Source of the DNA: Granulicella sibirica
GTDB taxonomy: Bacteria > Acidobacteriota > Terriglobia > Terriglobales > Acidobacteriaceae
Direction: 5' to 3'
Assembly (NCBI RefSeq): GCF_004115155.1
Contig: NZ_RDSM01000002.1
Coordinates: forward strand, 186,001-250,000
Length of the DNA: 64,000 bases
A program made the position numbers and the translations under genes. Below, piece after piece: positions 48,867-57,305 of the stretch (position 1 is its first letter; each line of letters starts with the position of its first letter). A model generated the notes under the pieces. It did not search any database and was not told the DNA's origin. It was given only the letters and a program-made list of their open reading frames with translations.

Positions 48867-49733
48867 ATGCGTCCTGACGCCATGCCAGCCCTGCCCGAAC
48901 TCCCGGAGATGACAGAGACAGGGGTACGTGTCGCCGAGGCCGCTGCCCTGATGGCTCATCTGCGCGGACCGAACGGGTGCCCCTGGGACCGCGAACAGAC
49001 CTTCGATTCCATCAAGCGCAACACCCTCGAAGAGACCTATGAGGTCTTCGACGCCATTGAGCGCCGCGCCTGGCCCGACCTTCGCGACGAGCTTGGCGAC
49101 ATGCTCCTGCAAGTCCTCTTCTACTCGCAGATGGCCTCGGAAGCCGGGCACTTCACCCTCGCCGACGTTGCCTCCGGCCTCTCGTCGAAGCTCATCCGCC
49201 GTCATCCTCACATTTTCGGCGATGCCACCGCCGAGACCCCCGGCGCGGTCCAGAAGACCTGGGATGCGGTCAAGCGAGAAGAAAAGCGCCTCGCCGGAAC
49301 CACCGCCAAGGGCCTCCTGGACGATGTCTCGCGCGCCATGCCCGCGATGATTGAGGCAAGCAAACTCGGCTCACGCGCCGCCCGCGTCGGCTTCGACTGG
49401 CCCAACCCCGATGGCCTTATCGACAAGCTCCGCGAAGAGACAGCCGAACTCCAGGCCGAGCTCCCCACCGCCGCAAACCCAGCCTCGACAGATGCCCTCG
49501 AAGACGAGCTTGGCGACCTGCTCTTCACCGCCGTCAACCTCGCCCGTCATTTGCATCTCGATCCCGAGACCGCCCTCCGCCGCGCCAACGCGAAGTTCCG
49601 CCGCCGCTTCAACGCGATGGAGCAGGCCGCCGGCGGACGCGAAGCTCTCGAAACCCGCACACCCGCCGAACTTGAAAGCCTCTGGGCCGAGGCCAAAGTG
49701 GCGACCAACACCACGGAAGGCACGACCGCATGA
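48867..49733 (+). CDS. mazG: Nucleoside triphosphate pyrophosphohydrolase MazG
   Basis: A 288-residue MazG with two related MazG halves. The first has GCPWDREQTFDSIKRNTLEETYEVFDAIE and RDELGDMLLQVLFYSQMA, the ligand set for Mg2+ (Glu/Glu.../Asp); the second half has LREETAELQAEL and EDELGDLLFTAVNLARHL. The enzyme hydrolyses NTPs to NMP and PPi and can lower alarmone levels or clear modified nucleotides. The ATG start 48867 is weakly supported (ATG 48882 is an alternative). It overlaps the GNAT gene by ATGA, so it may be cotranscribed with it. Confidence 0.9.
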   Translation: MRPDAMPALPELPEMTETGVRVAEAAALMAHLRGPNGCPWDREQTFDSIKRNTLEETYEVFDAIERRAWPDLRDELGDMLLQVLFYSQMASEAGHFTLADVASGLSSKLIRRHPHIFGDATAETPGAVQKTWDAVKREEKRLAGTTAKGLLDDVSRAMPAMIEASKLGSRAARVGFDWPNPDGLIDKLREETAELQAELPTAANPASTDALEDELGDLLFTAVNLARHLHLDPETALRRANAKFRRRFNAMEQAAGGREALETRTPAELESLWAEAKVATNTTEGTTA

Positions 49734-50560
49734 ACGCCGAAGATACTCTGCTCCGCGATAAACGGGACATCAGCCCCGTGTCCCTCCGCATCGCCCCGCT
49801 CACAATCCAGGACGAGTTCGAGCGCTGTGTCGAGCTCCAACTCGCAGTGTGGAAGTACGACGCGGCCGACCTCATCCCGCGCCGCGTCTTCCTGCTCGCC
49901 CAGCGCATCGGCGGTCAGGTCTTCGGAGCTTTCGACGAAAGCAGGGAAGGGCAGCCCGACGCCATCGTCGCCTTCGCCATGAGCCTTCCTGGCTACCGCG
50001 ACGGCATGCCCTACCTCCACTCGCACATGCTTGCCGTCCTGCCCGAGTACCGCAACTTCGGCATCGGCCGCCGCCTTAAGCTCGCCCAGCGCAACGACGC
50101 CATCGCCCGCGGTTTCGATCTCATGGAGTGGACCTTCGACCCCCTCGAGATCAAGAATGCCCACCTGAACATCGCCCGTCTCGGCGCTATCTGCCGCCGC
50201 TACGCCCCCGATTTCTACGGTTCGTCATCCTCCCCGCTTCAGGGTGGGCTGCCCACCGACAGACTTTATGCCGAATGGTGGCTGCGTTCCGAGCGAGTCC
50301 AGCGTATCCTGAACCCCGACACGGCAAAACAGACGGACGAGGCTCCCCGCACGCGCGTCACCGTCCCACATCAGATTCAAAGCTGGAAGCAGGACCCCGC
50401 GCACAATGCGGATGCCCTCGCGCTCCAGACACGCAACCGCGAGGCGCTTCAGGCAGCCTTTGCTTCGGGCCTCGCAGTCACCGGATACGAACGTACCCCA
50501 GAGGGCGATGGAGCTTTTCTGCTTGGTCCCACGACCCTCAATCGATCGAACCCTACGTAA
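49730..50560 (+). CDS. GNAT acyltransferase of the COG3375 type
   Basis: A 276-residue predicted acyltransferase, GNAT-like. The acyl-CoA binding segment is in the first half: SHMLAVLPEYRNFGIGRRLKLAQR matches the GNAT motif A (V-x-P-x-Y-R-x-x-G-I-G). Proteins of this size and order (COG3375) are usually next to an o-succinylbenzoate synthase/N-acylamino acid racemase gene. In Geobacillus a comparable GNAT succinylates D-amino acids for racemisation by NSAR. This gene overlaps mazG and precedes the racemase homologue by 55 bases, so the same pathway is proposed, by analogy. Confidence 0.75.
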   Translation: MNAEDTLLRDKRDISPVSLRIAPLTIQDEFERCVELQLAVWKYDAADLIPRRVFLLAQRIGGQVFGAFDESREGQPDAIVAFAMSLPGYRDGMPYLHSHMLAVLPEYRNFGIGRRLKLAQRNDAIARGFDLMEWTFDPLEIKNAHLNIARLGAICRRYAPDFYGSSSSPLQGGLPTDRLYAEWWLRSERVQRILNPDTAKQTDEAPRTRVTVPHQIQSWKQDPAHNADALALQTRNREALQAAFASGLAVTGYERTPEGDGAFLLGPTTLNRSNPT

Positions 50561-50615
50561 GCACCCCTTTCACCCAGGCCGTTTGGCCAGAAACACATCA
50601 GGACAGGAACGACTC

Positions 50616-51746
50616 ATGCTCAAAATCGACCGCATCCACCTTCGCGAGATCAACATGCCGCTCGCTCATCCGTTTGAGACAAGCTTCGGACTCACCACCA
50701 CGCGTCGTATTCTGCTGGTTGAGCTTGAGGCCGAGGGGCTCACCTCCTGGGGCGAGTGCGTCGCGGGCGAGCACCCCTACTTCTCCGACGAGATGATCGA
50801 CACCGCATGGATGATCACCGAGACCGAGCTCGCGCCGCGCCTTCTCGGCACGACGGTCGAAGGCGGTGGATCGGTCCCTCATCTTCTGAAGCAGGTACGC
50901 GGACACCGCATGGCCAAGGCTGCTCTCGAAGACGCCATCTGGGACCTGGAATCGCAGATCGAACAGATCCCTCTCGGGCAGCTTCTCGGGGGCACCCGCG
51001 AGACCATCCCGTGTGGCGTCTCCATCGGCATTCAGCCCAGCCCGGCGCACCTGATGGACAAGATCGCGACCGAACTCGAAGCCGGCTATCAGCGCATCAA
51101 GCTGAAGTGCAAGCATGGCTGGGATGTCTCCATCTTCGAGGAGGTCCGCAAGCGCTGGCCCGAGATCCTTCTCTCCTGTGACGCCAACTCCGCTTACCGC
51201 CTCCGCGACATCGACCACATCGCCACGTGGGACGAGTTCAAGCTCCTCATGATCGAGCAGCCGCTCTGGTACGACGACTTCTACTTCCACTCCATGCTGC
51301 AGAAGCGCATCGAGACCTCCATCTGCCTCGATGAATCCATCCGTAACCGCCGCGACGCCCTAGCCGCCATCGACATGGAGTCCTGCCGCATCATCAACAT
51401 CAAGGTCGGCCGCGTGGGAGGCTTCTCCGAGGCCATTGCCGTCCATAATGCAGCCTCCGAGCGCGGAATTCCCGTCTGGTGCGGCGGCATGCTGGAGACC
51501 GGCATCGGCCGCGCGCATAACATCGCTCTCTCGTCCTTGCAGAACTTCTCGCTTCCCGGCGATGTCTCCGCTTCAAGCCGCTACTGGGCCGAAGACATCA
51601 TCGAGCCGGCAGTCACAGTCAGCAAATCCGGCGAAATCATCGTTCCCACGGTACCCGGATTGGGCTATGCCGTCCGCAAGGATCGCATCGAAGCCCTCAC
51701 CGTTCGTCGCGCCACGATCACGGCAAACGCTGCAGTCCTGGTTTAG
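50616..51746 (+). CDS. menC: o-Succinylbenzoate synthase / N-succinylamino acid racemase
   Basis: A 376-residue enolase-superfamily enzyme of the NSAR/OSBS subgroup. Catalytic residues are visible: Lys162-x-Lys164 (RIKLKCK), metal ligands Asp189 (SCDANSA), Glu214 (IEQPLW) and Asp239 (CLDESI), and the second Lys263 (INIKVGRVGG). OSBS acts in menaquinone synthesis; NSAR interconverts N-succinyl D- and L-amino acids, and both activities can occur in one protein. The adjacent GNAT gene favours a role in D-amino acid conversion; no other men gene is nearby. The gene-symbol menC is by family. The start is ATG 50616, which follows GGACAGGAA. Confidence 0.85.
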   Translation: MLKIDRIHLREINMPLAHPFETSFGLTTTRRILLVELEAEGLTSWGECVAGEHPYFSDEMIDTAWMITETELAPRLLGTTVEGGGSVPHLLKQVRGHRMAKAALEDAIWDLESQIEQIPLGQLLGGTRETIPCGVSIGIQPSPAHLMDKIATELEAGYQRIKLKCKHGWDVSIFEEVRKRWPEILLSCDANSAYRLRDIDHIATWDEFKLLMIEQPLWYDDFYFHSMLQKRIETSICLDESIRNRRDALAAIDMESCRIINIKVGRVGGFSEAIAVHNAASERGIPVWCGGMLETGIGRAHNIALSSLQNFSLPGDVSASSRYWAEDIIEPAVTVSKSGEIIVPTVPGLGYAVRKDRIEALTVRRATITANAAVLV

Positions 51747-51752
51747 CGGAGG

Positions 51753-52721
51753 TTATTTCGGCAGAGGGGTTGCCAGGAGAGTCCGGATGGCGTCCTGGTA
51801 GCTCATCTCGTTCACCGGCGTATGATCGCGTGACTCGACGTGCTCGTTCTGACGAATCGTCTTCAGCATGAGTGCGCGCACCGTGATCTGCTCCGTGAAC
51901 TTTGTAAAGATCCACTTTCCCCCGAATGGCGCCTGTTCGATCGTAAGCTGACCTCCCGGGTAGATGTGCGCCAGCATGCCCCAGCCGAGGTTCACTCCCT
52001 GGAAGATCTCGCCTTCCATCCGAACCATGTGGTGCGTCTTGATATCGATCCACACCCTCCCCTGGAGGCCCGTGAGTGCCTCCGCGGTCGTGCTTGGTGG
52101 CTTCCATGCCGGATTCGGCTTGAAGTCGATCACCACCTGCTGTCCAGCCGGATGGTCGATCTGTGGCTGACCGGGCGTATAGCTGTACAACATTGCGTCG
52201 GGGAGCATCTTGATCAGCTCCGCCGCTCGCTTCTTTCCACTGACATCGTTGGCGATGTGCTTTTGAAAGGCGCCGGGGGAGGCGATCATGTCGTTCAACC
52301 GCTCCTGCTCGGCTTTATCTTCCGCCTCGGTGAGAGGACGATCATCGCGCTCGATCAGCCTCGCCACGGAGCCGTCCCTGCTCTCGATCACATCGCGGAG
52401 CATCACACCCTTCTCGTCGGCCAGGTGCATCTTGTAGCGCAGGTAGACGGTGGAAGGTTCGACGACCGGGATCTCGTTGTTGGAGGAGTCAACCGCCCAA
52501 TCGCGCGCTGGAATAGCGAGCGGCCCTGTTGTCGACTTTGGCTGCGAAGCCATCTGTGGAACCGGAGGAGACGCGGGATGTTGCCCAAAGCCATGCGCCT
52601 CCACGCAGGGCAGGGAAGCAATGGCGAACGCCAGACACAAGGTGCGAGTGCCCCTGCCGTTCCAGGCGCTTCGCTGGGTCGTTCCATCCATGCACGCCAT
52701 CGGCTTATAGCCAGCTTTCAT
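51753..52721 (-). CDS. Exported protein of unknown function
   Basis: About 322 residues, with a signal peptide region (TLCLAFAIASLPCVEAHG, about 27-44), then a Pro/Gln linker and a domain that includes a helix-rich middle (DRPLTEAEDKAEQERLNDMIA), NPAWKPPS and a C-terminal beta-rich part (GEIFQGVNLGWGMLAHIYPGG). No family is recognised; I recall exported relatives in Acidobacteria. The exact start is uncertain (several ATGs in the first 12 codons). It converges with the racemase gene (7 bases between) and lies divergent to the bactofilin. Confidence 0.55.
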   Translation of the reverse strand: MKAGYKPMACMDGTTQRSAWNGRGTRTLCLAFAIASLPCVEAHGFGQHPASPPVPQMASQPKSTTGPLAIPARDWAVDSSNNEIPVVEPSTVYLRYKMHLADEKGVMLRDVIESRDGSVARLIERDDRPLTEAEDKAEQERLNDMIASPGAFQKHIANDVSGKKRAAELIKMLPDAMLYSYTPGQPQIDHPAGQQVVIDFKPNPAWKPPSTTAEALTGLQGRVWIDIKTHHMVRMEGEIFQGVNLGWGMLAHIYPGGQLTIEQAPFGGKWIFTKFTEQITVRALMLKTIRQNEHVESRDHTPVNEMSYQDAIRTLLATPLPK

Positions 52722-52847
52722 CGCTTCCCATCCACCCGAGAGATCCCGGACCGTCGTGGGGCCCCGGGGAACGCAGCACCGCTATCGGCATCCACCGCCT
52801 CTATGATCACATGTTGGACGTTGCATGGAGGGTGTGGGTTTCCCGGT

Positions 52848-52877
52848 TTGCTTCGCGGCATCGCGCTTGAGTATAGT
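52848..52877 (+). promoter_or_regulatory. Promoter of the bactofilin operon
   Basis: TTGCTT (52848-52853) and TATAGT (52872-52877) are spaced by 18 bases. The leader of about 45 bases carries a hairpin GGCGGG/CCCGCC (52886-52904) just before the AGGAG of the bactofilin gene. Confidence 0.5.
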
Positions 52878-52927
52878 TCGGGCAAGGCGGGAAAATTCCC
52901 CGCCGGTTATCCCCAGGAGAAGCAAGC

Positions 52928-53296
52928 ATGAAGCCAGCAGAAGGTTCCACCGTCATTGGAAAGTCCGTCATCATCCGGGGAGAGCTCTCCGGGAGCGAGG
53001 ACCTGTTCATGGACGGGGAAATCGAAGGAACCATCACGCTGACGGACAGCCGCCTTACCGTCGGTCCGAACGCCCGCATCCATGCCGATATCAATGTGCA
53101 GGACGTCATCGTCTTCGGCACCATCGAAGGCAACGTCAAGGCCACCGGACGGCTGGAACTACGGCAATCGGCAAGTGTTACAGGAGATATCCAGGCAGGC
53201 AGGCTCTCCATCGAAGAGAGTGCCTCGCTCCGTGGCCGCGTCGAATTGACGGGCGCTTCCACTGTCACGCCGGTAGCCCGGCCCGTCTCCTCCTAG
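52928..53296 (+). CDS. Bactofilin family cytoskeletal protein
   Basis: A 122-residue bactofilin. A short N-terminal part ends at the domain start STVIGKSVIIRGELSGSEDLFMDGEIEGTI; then regular right-handed beta-helix rungs with Gly and hydrophobic repeats (PNARIHADINVQDVIVFGTIEGN, RLELRQSASVTGDI). Bactofilins polymerise without nucleotides and organise cell shape or polar positioning. The C-terminus is short and Pro/Val-rich. AGGAG lies 8 bases before the ATG. The methyltransferase-like gene follows after 19 bases. Confidence 0.93.
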   Translation: MKPAEGSTVIGKSVIIRGELSGSEDLFMDGEIEGTITLTDSRLTVGPNARIHADINVQDVIVFGTIEGNVKATGRLELRQSASVTGDIQAGRLSIEESASLRGRVELTGASTVTPVARPVSS

Positions 53297-53315
53297 ACGA
53301 AAAGGAGCCGGCGCA

Positions 53316-53960
53316 ATGCGCAGTCTCTTCAAAGGTTCTTCGTCTCAGAAGACCAGCGATGTTCGCACCCCGCGGCATTCGAGCGGCTGGGTCGAACTTC
53401 TCAAGTATCTGCAAACCACCGAGTCGCTCCGCATCCTCGATGTCGGAGCGACTTCGCCGAATAACATCAACTTTCTGACCGGCCTCGGCCACAGCGTCTA
53501 CATGGCGAACTTTGTCGAAGATGCGGCGCGTCCGGAGTGGCGCATCGCAAATGAGGACGCCGCCCCGGACTCCGCTCCCGGGGCCACCCATTTCGACACG
53601 CAGTCCTTCATCAAGCAGAACCTGGATTTCGGAGGACGCAACTTCGACGTCATTACCTTCTGGGATACGGCCGACTATCTCCCACCCGAACTTGTCGCTC
53701 CGGTAATCGACCGTCTCTTCGAAGTACTCTCGCCAGGCGGCAAATTACTCGCGTTTTTCCACACAAAGAACGCAGTCGACACTTCGTTCGTCCGCTATCA
53801 CCTGACTCCGGAGAGCCACGTCGACATGCAGAAGACAGGAAACTACCCCATTACGGGGAAGTTCCAAAACCGCCAGATCGAACAACTCTTCCATGCCTAC
53901 GCAAGCTATCGATTCTTTCTCGCGAAAGATAGCCTTCAGGAAGTAATCGTTACACGCTAG
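53316..53960 (+). CDS. SAM-dependent methyltransferase-like protein
   Basis: A 214-residue protein with a Rossmann-type methyltransferase core: LRILDVGATSPNNINFLTGLG (motif I, though GATSP rather than GxGxG), DVITFWDTADYLPPE (motif IV region) and LSPGGKLLAFFHTK. A substrate is not predictable. AAGGAG precedes the ATG by about 9 bases. Probably cotranscribed with the bactofilin gene (19 bases between); the pair may act together at the envelope, which is only inferred from position. Confidence 0.7.
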   Translation: MRSLFKGSSSQKTSDVRTPRHSSGWVELLKYLQTTESLRILDVGATSPNNINFLTGLGHSVYMANFVEDAARPEWRIANEDAAPDSAPGATHFDTQSFIKQNLDFGGRNFDVITFWDTADYLPPELVAPVIDRLFEVLSPGGKLLAFFHTKNAVDTSFVRYHLTPESHVDMQKTGNYPITGKFQNRQIEQLFHAYASYRFFLAKDSLQEVIVTR

Positions 53961-54106
53961 CTGGCAGGGGGACGGAAGGCCGATCAAAGCGGCGGGAGCC
54001 TGTGTCTCAATACATAGTCAGATTCGCTCGCCGCTTCTCTTATCCCTGGGGAGGCCCTCTTGACGTCGGGGCTGCGGGAAAGATGGGAAAAACTTTTCAG
54101 CTACAG

Positions 54107-54355
54107 TTAGCTCTGCTTACGACGCTCTGCCCAACGCTTCTTCATAGCATCCGCGATGCGCTTGCGCCCTTCAGGGCTCAACTTGCGCTTCCGCGGGGTA
54201 GTATCAACGGCTGGAAGAGCAGGAACAGCATTCTTGCTACCCTTTGGACGGCCACGTCCGGGCTTGCCCGTTCCAGTCCCCGAAAGAAGTTGACGTGCCT
54301 GTTGCAGCTTCGCAATCTGAAGGTCGATTTCAGCGATGATTCGGCTTACTTCCAT
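54107..54355 (-). CDS. Small basic protein with AT-hook-like motif
   Basis: 82 residues from ATG 54355, with GGAG about 7 bases before it. An N-terminal amphipathic helix (IIAEIDLQIAKLQQARQLL) is followed by a basic GRGRPKGSKN of AT-hook type and a C-terminal helix SPEGRKRIADAMKKRWAERRK. The protein is likely to bind DNA, perhaps nucleoid-associated; function unproven. A similar short SPExRxRIxxAxxxRW tail is widespread in Acidobacteria proteins, from memory. It lies between the methyltransferase and the permease genes without an operon partner. Confidence 0.65.
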   Translation of the reverse strand: MEVSRIIAEIDLQIAKLQQARQLLSGTGTGKPGRGRPKGSKNAVPALPAVDTTPRKRKLSPEGRKRIADAMKKRWAERRKQS

Positions 54356-54525
54356 AAGAATTCTCCAACTTTCATTCAATAATCTCTAAGTCGTGTAGAT
54401 CAAATCGAGCCTTGGCGACGGGCACGAACAGTTTCAGACGATACAGAAGCATTATCTCGAAAGCAAATAATCAAGGAAATTGTTCGAATATTGGTTGCGC
54501 CCAATGGATAACTCTTTCACCAGAC

Positions 54526-56931
54526 TCACCCAGCGGAAGTAACCTCTGTTATTTCTGCGGCGGTTCTCGCAATATTCCCTGAATTTGCATCCTGCTTGGG
54601 CTGACGCAACGAATACCCTGGTCCGCCTTCCTCCTGCCGGTCATAGCGTGTACCGCCAAGCCCGCGTGGAACAAGCCTTTCGTCGATAGATTGCTGTAAC
54701 CCCTCCAGCGTTCCCTGCCGGTCGCGAGCGAACTCGCTCGCCATTCGGGTCAGGGCGTAGGTCACAATATCGCTGTGGTGAAGATGATGCATGTTGGGGG
54801 CCCGACGCATATTTAACCAGAGGCGGTGCACGAGCTCCACTTCACTGGCATTAATCGTTGGAGCATGTGGCCCAATATGGAAACTTAATGCCTCGCCATC
54901 CGGTTTCACCACGTAGAACGTGAACTGCCGCTTCGGCTCCGGAAGCGCTTCCCAGGCCTGTCCCACGTGATACGCCTGCTCCTGCGCGGTCAATTTCGTC
55001 GAAAGACCGGAGACAACCGCCGCCGCTTCGAGCGAGTTAGCTGTTTGCACTAACGCCGCAAAGATATCGCCCGCCGGTACAACCAAAAGCGAAACATGCT
55101 TTCCAAAGCTCTCCGCAACGGAAACTGCCTTGGTGAACAACATCTGCTCGTGCTCGCTGAATAACTGGTCACACGCATCCACGTACTCCGGACCACCGGG
55201 CGCCATCATGCGCGCGGCCAGCACAACAAGGTCCTGCTCCTCCGTATCCGTGTTCGAGAGAGCCCATTTCAGCGCGAATGGCGCGGCCGAATCACGCATC
55301 GTGACGACAACCCCGCCCGGCCGGATTGCAAGTGACTCGCGCCCAACCTTGTCCTGATGCTCCAGTTGGAAGTGCTCCTTCATCTGCCGCTTCGTCAAAT
55401 CGTGCCGGCGCTTATTATCCCGCTCCGACAGCGAGAAGATCAGGAAGAAGGAAGCCGCAAAGATAATGCCACTCACCGTGGCGACAGACTTCGTCAGCAG
55501 ATTCACGACGGCGGTCGTAAACAGCACTAGAAACACGAAGATTAGTCCAAGAGGAATCTCTGTCTTGCCGATGCGCAGGTTCAAAGGAACCTTCGCGGCG
55601 CGCTCGCCCTTGTACTTCCAACGCAGCACAAGCATGGCCAGTGCATTGAACGTGAAGCTCCAGATCACACCAAACGCGTACGCCTCACCAATCATCACCA
55701 CGTTGCCATGCGTCAGCACAATGACCACAAGCTGCATGATGGCGACAAGGTTGACGATGCGATAACTCGTGCCGAACTTCTTCTGCGGCTTGCGAAACCA
55801 CTCCGTCAGCACGCCATCTTCAGCGACGCGCATCAGTACGCCGGTCGAACCAACGATCGCGGTATTGACCGCGCCGCCAAGGATCAGGAACCCAACAACA
55901 ACCACGAACGCACGAAACGTAATCCGTAGAGCCTCCGGCCCGACCATATACATCGCCATGCCGGCGATCAGGTTATCCCGATACAACGGAACCCGCACGC
56001 TATCCGGAATGATCATCACAGCCAGCAGCGAGCAAACGCCCGTGAACAGGAAGCTATAGATCGCAATCACGATCGCGGCCCGCTTCAGGTTCTTAAGCTT
56101 CGGGTGCTCGATCTCGCGATTTACCTGCGCCAGCGACTCTTCGCCGCTCATCGCAAGCACCGAGTGCCCGAAGGCCATCAGCACACCGAACAGCCCCAGC
56201 TTCTTCGCAAAGCTCGTACCCCTTAGAAATCCAAGCGCTCCATCGCTGAAGTGCAGGTTACCCGCTGTCGGCAGTGGAGGAAGCGCCGCGCCGCGATGGA
56301 GCACAGTATAGATACCCCAACCAAGCAGGATCACCACCATCACGGTCGTGATCTTCATGATGGTAAGTGCCTTCTCGCTAGACTCCTCGATGCCCTTGAT
56401 GTTCTGCCACCAGAAGTAGACGGTAATAGCTACCGCAAGAGCGGCAGACGCGCTATCCTCCGGAAGTTGTAGACCGTAACCCAGGTGATATTTATGTGCA
56501 TAAAAAGTAGTTAGCTCGTTCAGCGCGCCAATAATGTAGTGCCCCGCCGAAACTCCCGAGATAGGTCCTGTCAGCACATAGTCGAACATGAGTGCCGAAA
56601 CACTTACCTTCGCAAACGTCCCACCCAGCGCTTCCTTCACAATGCGGTACACGCCACCGCGCGTAAACATCGAGCAGCTCTCGACATATACCGCACGCAC
56701 TGCGTAGGAAAAGAACATCACGCCCAGGATGAACCAGGGAGCGGACTTACCCACCGCTTCTTCCGCCAGCCCACCCGCGTAGAAAGCTGACGAGCCAAGA
56801 TCGTTCAACACGATCGCAGCCGCTCGCCAGAAAGAGATGAACGTCAACATCACCGAAGATGCAACGACAAGACGAACCCGTGTGCTTTGGTCGGGTAAGG
56901 GGGCTACGAAGGTCTGTTTCCTAGAGGCCAT
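54526..56931 (-). CDS. APC family amino acid permease with C-terminal cytoplasmic domain
   Basis: An 801-residue transporter. About 12 membrane helices span residues 20-480 with an amino acid-polyamine-organocation pattern (GGVYRIVKEALGG, GEESLAQVNREI). The cytoplasmic part (about 490-770) starts with RDNKRRHDLTKRQMKEHF and then has a universal-stress-like stretch (DSAAPFALKWALSNTDTEEQDLVVLAARMM, then LFTKAVSVAESFGKHVSLLVVPAGDIFAALVQ). Such C-terminal domains are common in large APC proteins. The substrate is not predicted. The GC content and codon use are slightly lower than in the neighbours. Confidence 0.82.
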   Translation of the reverse strand: MASRKQTFVAPLPDQSTRVRLVVASSVMLTFISFWRAAAIVLNDLGSSAFYAGGLAEEAVGKSAPWFILGVMFFSYAVRAVYVESCSMFTRGGVYRIVKEALGGTFAKVSVSALMFDYVLTGPISGVSAGHYIIGALNELTTFYAHKYHLGYGLQLPEDSASAALAVAITVYFWWQNIKGIEESSEKALTIMKITTVMVVILLGWGIYTVLHRGAALPPLPTAGNLHFSDGALGFLRGTSFAKKLGLFGVLMAFGHSVLAMSGEESLAQVNREIEHPKLKNLKRAAIVIAIYSFLFTGVCSLLAVMIIPDSVRVPLYRDNLIAGMAMYMVGPEALRITFRAFVVVVGFLILGGAVNTAIVGSTGVLMRVAEDGVLTEWFRKPQKKFGTSYRIVNLVAIMQLVVIVLTHGNVVMIGEAYAFGVIWSFTFNALAMLVLRWKYKGERAAKVPLNLRIGKTEIPLGLIFVFLVLFTTAVVNLLTKSVATVSGIIFAASFFLIFSLSERDNKRRHDLTKRQMKEHFQLEHQDKVGRESLAIRPGGVVVTMRDSAAPFALKWALSNTDTEEQDLVVLAARMMAPGGPEYVDACDQLFSEHEQMLFTKAVSVAESFGKHVSLLVVPAGDIFAALVQTANSLEAAAVVSGLSTKLTAQEQAYHVGQAWEALPEPKRQFTFYVVKPDGEALSFHIGPHAPTINASEVELVHRLWLNMRRAPNMHHLHHSDIVTYALTRMASEFARDRQGTLEGLQQSIDERLVPRGLGGTRYDRQEEGGPGYSLRQPKQDANSGNIARTAAEITEVTSAG

Positions 56932-57041
56932 GGGTGTCCGGACGCTTCAGCAGCATCCACAAAGTACAACAACGGGAATTGAAAGAGTGGGGGATAAGAG
57001 AGATAAAAGCTGCCGGCTCGGTGGAAGGTTCCACCTGCACT

Positions 57042-57212
57042 TCACTTTGCACTGACAACCTTCTCAGGAGAGGATATTGCCTCGTCTTCCGAAAGAACCT
57101 CGTGTAGATCGCTGACAATCGTGATAGCAACAACAACGAGCGAGCCACCCAGTCCTATAAAGAAAAGCGGTGTCAATAGGATAGAAAGCACGCGTGCTAT
57201 AGAATCAATCAC
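57042..57212 (-). CDS. Small membrane protein, 56 residues
   Basis: A short frame, 56 residues from GTG 57212: an amphipathic start (IDSIARVLSIL), a strongly hydrophobic span (LTPLFFIGLGGSLVVVAITIV, about 13-33) and an acidic tail (SDLHEVLSEDEA). GGAG lies 12-13 bases before the GTG, a little far. It looks like a single-pass membrane protein. Function unknown. It is 110 bases before the permease gene, same strand. Confidence 0.45.
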   Translation of the reverse strand: MIDSIARVLSILLTPLFFIGLGGSLVVVAITIVSDLHEVLSEDEAISSPEKVVSAK

Positions 57213-57305
57213 CGTTTCAGTGTAACTCCGAGAACAATCCCGTGCTAGAGAACCTTTGATTTTCCGGGGCAGAACCTTAGAAATCCGGATGGTAGACTCG
57301 TCCCG

